DNA of 64,000 nucleotides, from contig LR594585.1 of the NCBI GenBank assembly GCA_901538445.1, forward strand, positions 491,668 to 555,667. The letters are read 5' to 3'. The position numbers and the translations under genes were made by a program. Position 1 is the first letter of the stretch, and each line of letters starts with the position of its first letter. The notes below the pieces were generated by a model, which ran no database searches, was not told the DNA's origin, and saw only the letters and a program-made list of their open reading frames with translations. Origin of the DNA: Gemmataceae bacterium. GTDB lineage: Bacteria; Planctomycetota; Planctomycetia; Gemmatales; Gemmataceae. Below, piece by piece: positions 57,633-64,000 of this stretch.

Positions 57633-58777
57633 GTCTCCCTCTCGAATCTACGCAGCGCATCGACGGTGCGGGCGAGCGTGAACGTGTCGCGGTACAGCGC
57701 CTGGCCCTTCTCACCAGTGCCGCACCGGGCCGGCACATCGGCGAGCAGGTGGGCGGCGCGCTCTGCCAGGGCGTGGGGGTCGCATGCAGGCGCGAGGGCG
57801 ACGGCCCCGTGCGCCCAGACCCCCTCGCTCAGCGGTCCGAGGTTGGTGACCACGGGGACGCCGTTGGCGAGTCCAGCCATCACGCTCGTCCGCCGCGAAC
57901 TGACACCGTCGGGGTAGGGTTGGATGAGCAGGTCGCACGCCCGCAGATGGGCCGGGAGCCGGTCCGGGGGGAGTTCGCCGGTCGCGTGGACGCGGTGGGC
58001 GAGTGCGGGCTCTCGCGAGGCGAAGGCGTCGCGGCAGCGGTCCGAGTTGCGGCCCAGGAGCAGAACCCGGACGCGGGGTCGTCGGCTGAGGAGTTCGGCG
58101 AGGGCTCGCGTGAGAACGTCTGCCAGGTGCGGAGCATAGGTTCCGAAGTGCCCGACCAGTTGGGTGTCGGGCTCGGCCGCGTACCGACAGCGAACGGCGG
58201 CGACATCGGTGGGGTCTGCGGCGGTGCCGACGTTGCACGGCACCGGAAGCCACTCGGGCCGGCGCACCTTGGGGCACACGCGTCGCAGGTGCGGCTCCCA
58301 CCCGGGGACGGAGACGAGCACGCGGTCGGCCGCGCCGGCGAGCAGTCGTGCCATGAGGTTGTTGACGGACCCGAGCAACGCGTATTTGGCGGGCCGCCAC
58401 GCGAACGGGAACGCGACTTCGTGGAACATCACCCAGACGGGTGCGAGCTGCCTTGCCCGGAGGGCGACCCACGCAGTGAACGGCACGTTCATCGCCTTCG
58501 AGCCGAACGCATGGGGGACGTACTGCACGAGGACGCAGTCGGGCCGGGGCCGCCGGGCGATCGCGTGATCGAGAGCAAGTAGCCCGCGGGGGCCGAAGTG
58601 GTCCGGGAGCCGCACGACCGAAACGCCTTGGGCGTCCGCAAGCGGCTCACCGGGCGGGGCGTACACGGTGACCGCGTCTCCCGCGGCCGCAAGGGCCTCC
58701 GCCACGAGCCGCGTATAGTCGCTCACCCCGCCCGGCTCCGGCGGGTACTCACCCGTGAGGATGGCCCAGCGCGTCAC
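57629..58777 (-). CDS. GT4-family glycosyltransferase
   Basis: The protein has 382 residues. WAILTGEYPPEPGGVSDYTR is a textbook GT4 N-terminus (GG loop). VGHFGTYAPHLADVLTRALA and DLLIQPYPDGVSSRRTSVMA lie in the donor half. The EX7E acid is not obvious; the SVMAGLANGVPVV region replaces it. It overlaps both neighbours by 4 bases, so translation is coupled. Donor and acceptor are unknown. Confidence 0.87.
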   Translation of the reverse strand: MTRWAILTGEYPPEPGGVSDYTRLVAEALAAAGDAVTVYAPPGEPLADAQGVSVVRLPDHFGPRGLLALDHAIARRPRPDCVLVQYVPHAFGSKAMNVPFTAWVALRARQLAPVWVMFHEVAFPFAWRPAKYALLGSVNNLMARLLAGAADRVLVSVPGWEPHLRRVCPKVRRPEWLPVPCNVGTAADPTDVAAVRCRYAAEPDTQLVGHFGTYAPHLADVLTRALAELLSRRPRVRVLLLGRNSDRCRDAFASREPALAHRVHATGELPPDRLPAHLRACDLLIQPYPDGVSSRRTSVMAGLANGVPVVTNLGPLSEGVWAHGAVALAPACDPHALAERAAHLLADVPARCGTGEKGQALYRDTFTLARTVDALRRFERET

Positions 58778-59616
58778 GGGCAGTGAGGTTCGCGCGGATT
58801 GAGCTCCAAGAAGCGAGTTCCGAGGTCGCCGCCGGGGACAAATTGGCCGCCGGTTCGATCGACGAAGCCGCGATCCAGAAGGTCGCGGTACACGGCCGCA
58901 CCAGTGGTGCCTCCCTTGACCAACCAGAACTCGTTGAACTCACACAGCACGGCCCGAATCCGCCGAGCGGCGAACAACTCCTCGGCACCGGCGAACACCC
59001 GGGGCTCATACCCCTCAACGTCAATCTTCAGCAGGTCAATGTGGGTCAAACCGCACTCGGCAGTCACCTCGTCAAGTGTCCGAATGGGGACCACGCGGCC
59101 CGCCCCCCCGGGGTCTCCGAGCATCGTCGGAGAGTGGTTGTCGGGGCGGGGGTCAAACAGAATTGCTTCCCCACGGGACTGACCCAAGCCGACCCGTTCG
59201 ACATGGATGTTCGGGATCGCGTTGTCCTTGATCGTGGCCGCGAGACGGTCGGCGGCGACCGCACTCGGTTCGACCGCGAGTACCCTGCCCGTCGCGCCGA
59301 CCCGACGTGCCGCGAGAAGGGAGTAGTATCCGACGTTGGCTCCGACATCGACCACGTTCATCCCCGGTTGGAGGTAGCGGCGGATGAGTCGGGTCTCGGT
59401 TCGCTCGTAGGCTCCCAGGTACACCATCCGCTGAATGTGCTCCGCGAGGTCGAGCGACATCCGGGCTCCGTGGACGGTCCCGGTCCGCGTCCCGGCGCGC
59501 GGTACCAAGGGGTTCAGCAGCCGAACCTTCCCCTTGAACTGAACGGGGCGGAGCAACTCGATCAGGCGGTCCGTGAGCATCGGTTCGTATCTCTCGTCGC
59601 GACTCGAATCCGACAC
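58774..59616 (-). CDS. FkbM-family methyltransferase
   Basis: The protein has 280 residues. GMNVVDVGANVGYYSLLAAR (~86-105) is the FkbM SAM motif, then RVLAVEPSAVAADRLAATI and THIDLLKIDVEGYEPRVFAG. FkbM proteins methylate hydroxyl groups on sugars or polyketides, here probably a sugar of the polysaccharide. A GTG start at 59616 overlaps the upstream gene by 55 bases; ATG 59580 (MLTDRLIELL) is an alternative that leaves a 19-base overlap. Confidence 0.88.
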   Translation of the reverse strand: MSDSSRDERYEPMLTDRLIELLRPVQFKGKVRLLNPLVPRAGTRTGTVHGARMSLDLAEHIQRMVYLGAYERTETRLIRRYLQPGMNVVDVGANVGYYSLLAARRVGATGRVLAVEPSAVAADRLAATIKDNAIPNIHVERVGLGQSRGEAILFDPRPDNHSPTMLGDPGGAGRVVPIRTLDEVTAECGLTHIDLLKIDVEGYEPRVFAGAEELFAARRIRAVLCEFNEFWLVKGGTTGAAVYRDLLDRGFVDRTGGQFVPGGDLGTRFLELNPREPHCP

Positions 59617-60707
59617 TGGAACTCATCTGTCGTTTGGCGAGCGATGTCGTCCCAGCAGAACTCACCGGCGCTGGCGCTGGCCCGGTCGCTCGCGGTGGAT
59701 CGCGCGTTGGCGTCGGTCAGAAGTTGCACCAGTTTTGCGGTCACTGTCGTGGTGTGCCCGCGCGGCACCAGGAACTCGTCGCTGAGGATCGCGGTGGGGC
59801 CGGGGACGCGGTAGGCCACGACCGGAAGGCCGGCGGCGAGCATCTCTAGTACCCCGAACGGGAAGCCCTCGACCGCGGACGGGAACACGCCGGCGGAACA
59901 CCCGGACAGCAGCGCCGGCAACTCGCTCGGCTGGAACGTCGGGGTCACCGCGATTCGGTCGCGGAGCCTGCGGGGGAACACCGCCAGTACCTCGGCCGCG
60001 GTCGGGAGCATCCCGCGGGTGCCGATCAACCGGAACCGCGCGTCGGGCACCCGATCGCACACGCCCGCGACGATCGCGGGGAAGTCCCGCATCCCCTTCC
60101 GCGGGTCGAAAGTCCCGACGAACGCGATGGTCGGCGGGTCGCCCCCGGGGGTCGCGCGGCCCAACTCGGCGCGCCGCTCCGCGGTCAGGGCGTAGGGGAA
60201 GACGACGATGCGGGCCGGGTCGATCCCGTGGCGCACGAGTGCGTCGCGGTCGTCGGTCGTGGGGACGTTCACGAGGTCCGCCTCGCGGCAGGTGACCGTC
60301 GCGTCGGCGACGATCCGCTCGAGCGCCCGCCGCCGCGACCGGCCGTACAAGAGGTGCCCGACCCACGCCCGCACGCCGGGGCGGAGCGGGATGCGTGCCG
60401 CGAGGACGTTGTGGATCAGGAGGACCGACCGCGCGACGAACAGCGGGCCGGCCGGGAGCGACGCACGCGGGAACGGGAGCTTGTCGTGCTCGTACTCGAC
60501 CACGTCGAACCCCGCGGCCCGCGCCCGGAGGTACTCGCGGAGCGCCACCTGGTACTCGCGCGTGTGCGGCGGCGCGCCGACCTGTTCCGGGCCGACCAGC
60601 GTCGCGTCCCACCCGAGCCGCTGGAACGCGGCCGCGACCTCGATGTAGACCTTCGCCGCCCCGTACTTCGGGTCGACGGCCACCGGACAGCAGAGCAGGA
60701 TCCGCAT
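59562..60707 (-). CDS. GT4-family glycosyltransferase
   Basis: The protein has 381 residues. YGAAKVYIEVAAAFQRLGWD opens the acceptor half; IAFVGTFDPRKGMRDFPAIV and VEGFPFGVLEMLAAGLPVVA are the donor half, with EX7E conserved. The last 20 residues form a basic tail that runs over the next start. The ATG at 60707 overlaps the stop of the upstream gene by one base (TGATG). Confidence 0.9.
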   Translation of the reverse strand: MRILLCCPVAVDPKYGAAKVYIEVAAAFQRLGWDATLVGPEQVGAPPHTREYQVALREYLRARAAGFDVVEYEHDKLPFPRASLPAGPLFVARSVLLIHNVLAARIPLRPGVRAWVGHLLYGRSRRRALERIVADATVTCREADLVNVPTTDDRDALVRHGIDPARIVVFPYALTAERRAELGRATPGGDPPTIAFVGTFDPRKGMRDFPAIVAGVCDRVPDARFRLIGTRGMLPTAAEVLAVFPRRLRDRIAVTPTFQPSELPALLSGCSAGVFPSAVEGFPFGVLEMLAAGLPVVAYRVPGPTAILSDEFLVPRGHTTTVTAKLVQLLTDANARSTASDRASASAGEFCWDDIARQTTDEFQCRIRVATRDTNRCSRTA

Positions 60708-61804
60708 CAGGTCGCCGCTCGCTCGCCGGTGTACGCCGCGAGGCAGCGCTTCACCACTGCGGGCCAGGTGAAGTGGTCGAGCACCCGCTGCCGGGCGGCG
60801 GTTCCCATGCGTGCGGCCGCGGTCGGGTCGTCGCGGAGGCGCTCAAGGGCGGCTCGCAGGGCGGACGGGTCGTTGGGCGGGACGATGAACCCGGTCGCGT
60901 CGTTCTGGACGATCTCGGGCATGCTCGCAACGTCGGTGCAGACGGCCGGCGCGCCGCACGCCATCCCCTCGATGAGCGTCTGGCCCAGCAGTTCGGGCAC
61001 CCGCGACTCATTCCCGTACCGGTCGCGGTACACGCTCGGGAGCACCACACACAACGCGCGCCGGTACGCGCGGACCAGTTCGGCGTCGTCGCAATCGGCC
61101 CGGAACGTCACCCGCTTCCCCTCCGCGAGCCGCTTCAGGTCCGCGAGGAATCGGTCGTGGTACGGGCGGCCGATGAGTTCGAGCGACAGGCCGTCCGGGA
61201 GTGCGGCCACGAGATCATCGACCCCCTTGTGCGGGAGCAACCGCCCCGCGTACACCACGAGCGGCTCCCGCGGCACAGCCGGGTCGGGCGAGAACTTCTC
61301 GGTGTCTACGCCGCCGTAGACCACCGACGCCTGCGGCTCGGCGTCGTGGCCCGCGACGCTCCGGGCGTAGCGGCTGATGTCGAGGAACCCGTGGTACAGG
61401 TGGCGGACGGCGGGGAGGTACGCGGACACGTCCCACCCCCCGCCGCCCAGGTCGGAGACGAACACCCGCCGCCCCGTGAGCCGGCACGCCGCGGCCGCGA
61501 GCGTGCTGCCGAGGACGAACCGCTGATGGCAGTGGACGACGTTCGCCCAACCGATGTGGCGGATCACGCCGGGGTGGACGGGGTTGAGCCGCTGCCCGCG
61601 GACGTACCACGGCGGACCGAGGACGATCACGTCCAGGTTGCCGACGCGCTCGCGCCGCGGGCGGTCGGCGAACGAGACGAGCCGGGTCGGGACGACCTCG
61701 GCCATGCTGCGGGCGAGTTCGAGGGCGTACCGCTCGCCGCCGCCGAACAGCCCCCCCGAGCCGAACGTCGCCGGGCTGATGTGGACGACCCGGGGGCTCC
61801 TCAC
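60707..61804 (-). CDS. GT4-family glycosyltransferase
   Basis: The protein has 365 residues from GTG 61804, which overlaps the previous stop by 4 bases. FGSGGLFGGGERYALELARS is the N-terminal GG loop, VVYAGRLLPHKGVDDLVAAL the donor-side start, and VPELLGQTLIEGMACGAPAV the EX7E block. A clear retaining GT4; sugar unknown. It is embedded in the tight glycan operon. Confidence 0.9.
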   Translation of the reverse strand: MRSPRVVHISPATFGSGGLFGGGERYALELARSMAEVVPTRLVSFADRPRRERVGNLDVIVLGPPWYVRGQRLNPVHPGVIRHIGWANVVHCHQRFVLGSTLAAAACRLTGRRVFVSDLGGGGWDVSAYLPAVRHLYHGFLDISRYARSVAGHDAEPQASVVYGGVDTEKFSPDPAVPREPLVVYAGRLLPHKGVDDLVAALPDGLSLELIGRPYHDRFLADLKRLAEGKRVTFRADCDDAELVRAYRRALCVVLPSVYRDRYGNESRVPELLGQTLIEGMACGAPAVCTDVASMPEIVQNDATGFIVPPNDPSALRAALERLRDDPTAAARMGTAARQRVLDHFTWPAVVKRCLAAYTGERAAT

Positions 61805-62751
61805 GCCCCGGTCCCCGCGAAGATCCCGGTCCGCAGAACCTGCGGCATCCCCTCGGTGGTCATGAGGTGGCGCGTGTTCCCCGCGTAGTGCCGGCACACG
61901 AGCCCGTCGAAGGGGACGGCTGGCCGCAAGTCGATCGCGTATGAATCGGGGAGGTACGCGACGCGCCCGAGTTCACTTGCGTGGAGCGCATAGAGGGTTT
62001 GCTCAATAAACCCGTTCGGCGTGGCGACGTCAGGGTGTGTCAGGTATCGCTCGAACGCGCTCAGGTCGGGCAACCCTGCCGGATAGATTAGAAGTCCGGT
62101 GTTCACCCGCGGGGCGAGGTTGATTCCGAACTCTCGCACCGAGCACTCGGGCGTGAGGTTGTAGGTACTCGCGGGATCGCGCTGGAAGGTGTACCCGAGG
62201 CCCGGCTCTTGTGCGGCGGCGACTAGCTCGCGTGGCTCCGAAAAAAACAGGATGTCCGCGTCGATGCCCAACACGGTTCCGCCCCGGGCGAGTAGCGAGT
62301 AGTCGGTCAGTTTGAGCACGAACGGGGAGCCCGCACGTGCTGCGGTGAGGCGCGCCAACCCTCGGTCACGCAGCGCCGGAACGACCACCGCATCGGCCTC
62401 GTGCTGTGAAACGATCCGTGCATCGGGGAAGTGGTGCCGGAATCGAGCGTACACGACGCGCTCGGCGGGTCCGTTGACATGAACGCAGAGCGGATACTGG
62501 ACTCCGGAGGTGCGGTAGAACGTCTTCAGCGCCCAGATCGCGGGCAGGTAGTCGAGCCGGTAACAGAGGAGGTGGACCTCCGGCCCGGCCGGGGACACGG
62601 ATTCGGTGCGGACCGGCGCAGTGGCGAGCACCTTCTTCCACAGTTGATGCCGCCGAAATGCGCGGACGAACCCCTCCCTTTGCCACCGCCGGAAGGCGAC
62701 GTAGGCCGGCACACCCCGGACTGCTGCCCGCACCCGACCGACCACGCTCAC
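61801..62751 (-). CDS. GT-A-type glycosyltransferase
   Basis: The protein has 316 residues from GTG 62751 (4-base overlap). A basic start (FRRWQREGFVRAFRRHQLWK) leads to a GT-A fold: VHLLCYRLDYLPAIWALKTF, LTDYSLLARGGTVLGIDADI with the metal-binding DAD motif at ~160, and NLAPRVNTGLLIYPAGLPDL. This suggests a GT8- or GT32-like transferase that works on a nucleotide-sugar with Mn2+. It differs from the GT-B enzymes around it. No membrane helix is seen. Confidence 0.75.
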   Translation of the reverse strand: MSVVGRVRAAVRGVPAYVAFRRWQREGFVRAFRRHQLWKKVLATAPVRTESVSPAGPEVHLLCYRLDYLPAIWALKTFYRTSGVQYPLCVHVNGPAERVVYARFRHHFPDARIVSQHEADAVVVPALRDRGLARLTAARAGSPFVLKLTDYSLLARGGTVLGIDADILFFSEPRELVAAAQEPGLGYTFQRDPASTYNLTPECSVREFGINLAPRVNTGLLIYPAGLPDLSAFERYLTHPDVATPNGFIEQTLYALHASELGRVAYLPDSYAIDLRPAVPFDGLVCRHYAGNTRHLMTTEGMPQVLRTGIFAGTGA

Positions 62752-63875
62752 GCGACCCCCGCAACGCACTTGTCCAACTCGCCCACGAACACTCCCGCCG
62801 GGTCCGGCGGGATGTTCGCTCGGGCGGCGACGGCCGCACGGGCACCGATGGACGCCCAGTCGGCCCGGCGGGTCCATGCCCGTTCCAGTGCCTCGGACAG
62901 CAGTGGCACCGTTGGAGCGGCGGCCAGGAACCCAGTGTCCCCGTCGGCGATGTACTCGGCGTTCCCGGCGATGTCGGTGACCACGCACACCCGACCGCAC
63001 AGCAGCGCCTCAAGCACGGCGAGGGGCATGCCCTCGTGGCGGGACGGGAGGACGAGAGCGTGGTGTTCCGCCCACACCCGTTCAATGTCGTCCGTGAACC
63101 CCCGAAACTCGACGCGGTCCGCCACGCCGAGCATCCCGGCCAGCGTCCGCACCGACCGGGCGTTCTGACCTGCCCCGTATAGCGACACCCGCACCGGCCG
63201 GCCCCGCCACGCTGGTCGAGCGAGGACCGCGAAGAGTAAGTCCTGCCCCTTGGCCACCGGTGCCAGAGCCCCAACGCACGCAAGGCGGGTGACCCCGTCG
63301 TCGGCCGGCCAAGGCGGTGCCGCCTCGTACCGAACGTTGAACGGATTGCAGACGACCCGGGCGTTCGGTAGACGGGCGGCGAGCATCGTTTCAACTAATG
63401 ACCGGTTGCCGTGCGACACGAAACAGCACGCCCGCGCACCCAGGTACGCCTCGCGGAGCGGGTCGAGGTAGGTATCACCGGGCCACCGGTGCTCGTCTGC
63501 GGACTGCACGACCAGCACGTAGGGGATGCCGCACGCGCGGCACGCCGCGGCCGGTTCGATCCCTTCGAGGTGGACGCCCAGGGAGATCACGACGATGTCG
63601 GGGGCGAACCGGCCGAGCCACCGCCAGTCGGCACCCCAACCGAGCCCAAACCGATGGAGAGCGCGGCGACACAACGATGGCGGAACGGTTCGGAAGTGGG
63701 TCTCGCAGCCGCGGCGCTGGAGTTCCTGAACGTGCGCCGGTGTCGGGGACCAGCGGCGAGTGGAGCAGGCGACGGCGTCGCCCCGCTCGATCAATCGGAT
63801 CGCGGCCCGTGACCACAGGAACTCGCTCCCGCCGGAAGGCTGCCCCTCCATTGTGGAGACGAACGCGACCCTCAC
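62748..63875 (-). CDS. GT4-family glycosyltransferase
   Basis: The protein has 375 residues from GTG 63875, overlapping the upstream stop by 4 bases. VRVAFVSTMEGQPSGGSEFL opens the acceptor half. The donor half has LACVGALAPVAKGQDLLFAV and SRHEGMPLAVLEALLCGRVC, with the acidic EX7E pair. Together with the others it indicates a long, multi-sugar chain. Confidence 0.9.
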   Translation of the reverse strand: MRVAFVSTMEGQPSGGSEFLWSRAAIRLIERGDAVACSTRRWSPTPAHVQELQRRGCETHFRTVPPSLCRRALHRFGLGWGADWRWLGRFAPDIVVISLGVHLEGIEPAAACRACGIPYVLVVQSADEHRWPGDTYLDPLREAYLGARACCFVSHGNRSLVETMLAARLPNARVVCNPFNVRYEAAPPWPADDGVTRLACVGALAPVAKGQDLLFAVLARPAWRGRPVRVSLYGAGQNARSVRTLAGMLGVADRVEFRGFTDDIERVWAEHHALVLPSRHEGMPLAVLEALLCGRVCVVTDIAGNAEYIADGDTGFLAAAPTVPLLSEALERAWTRRADWASIGARAAVAARANIPPDPAGVFVGELDKCVAGVA

Positions 63876-64000
63876 GCCTTTTCCAGCATGGCGATGTTGC
63901 ACGTGTACAGGGGGCCGTGCAGGTCCGCGAGGCGCTGGAGCCACCGCTTCTTGAGCAGCCAGAACACCAGTCGGCGGCAGCCGTTCACGACCTTCGATCC
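63872..64000 (-). CDS. C-terminal end of an unidentified glycan-operon gene (partial)
   Basis: The minus-strand frame enters at the window edge and codes 42 residues before TGA 63872. The visible piece has two basic aromatic turns (CRRLVFWLLKKRWLQRLADL) and ends TCNIAMLEKA. Its stop overlaps the next start by 4 bases, so it belongs to the same operon. It could be the tail of a methyltransferase or glycosyltransferase; no stronger call is possible. Confidence 0.6.
   Translation of the reverse strand, partial: GSKVVNGCRRLVFWLLKKRWLQRLADLHGPLYTCNIAMLEKA

Noticed and set aside
1-64000. CRISPR array, rRNA, and complete tRNA genes
   Set aside because: No regular direct repeats with unique spacers, and no tRNA or rRNA signature could be read on either strand.

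Overview
The window is GC-rich DNA (mostly GGC/GCC/CTC/GAC codons) from a planctomycete, most likely of the Gemmataceae type. I infer this from family content: DUF1552 and DUF1080 secreted proteins, a truncated sulfatase, a TIGR02996-type protein, DUF1580, a GYF_2 protein, a giant LRR-fused Ser/Thr kinase beside an ECF sigma factor, and a very large secreted RTX-repeat protein with the LEPRELL-type N-terminus. No rRNA or tRNA was recognised.

Layout. (1) 1-6224: accessory block of small alanine-rich genes on the plus strand, a DNA-polymerase-sliding-clamp-like protein, an XRE repressor with its own palindromic operator, a GYF_2/zinc-ribbon membrane protein and a decayed paralogue of one small gene. 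(2) 6225-10354: decayed region with an AT-rich patch, a well-formed cobalamin riboswitch on the minus strand that has no gene to control, and 5'-truncated genes for a sulfatase, a DUF1552 protein and a DUF1080 hydrolase. (3) 10228-15372: SDR oxidoreductase (catalytic Tyr missing), cytochrome P450 and small proteins. (4) 15718-28728: a 2016-residue secreted RTX protein, an ECF sigma factor and a 2000-residue kinase with four LRR modules. (5) 28757-33376: two pseudogenes, a cation/proton antiporter, small regulators and an SGNH-like protein. (6) 33405-34863: a complete IS4-type insertion sequence with 15-bp inverted repeats and a 10-bp target duplication. (7) 35068-37999: GDP-fucose-synthase-like epimerase and a two-domain glycosyltransferase. 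(8) 38468-39113: IS5-type remnant. (9) 39577-51621: a second accessory block carrying a replication module on the minus strand (DUF1580 HTH protein, archaeo-eukaryotic-type primase, P-loop helicase-like ATPase, a small protein, family-A DNA polymerase with proofreading domain) and a cluster of inverted GGTGGATAC-type repeats between polymerase and small protein, the best candidate for an origin or operator. (10) 51905-52200: remnant of a catalase-family gene. (11) 52256-64000: a tightly overlapping minus-strand operon of at least twelve glycan genes (nine glycosyltransferases, a SAM methyltransferase, an FkbM methyltransferase and a partial gene), closed by a strong terminator at 52186-52231.

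How the parts fit. The two glycan regions probably build and decorate a surface polysaccharide. The sigma factor/kinase pair is a typical planctomycete signalling unit. The primase-helicase-polymerase set looks like the core of a plasmid, phage or integrative element that brings its own replisome. No integrase, relaxase or capsid gene is visible in the window, so the kind of element is open. Functions are assigned by reading motifs; no database search was possible.
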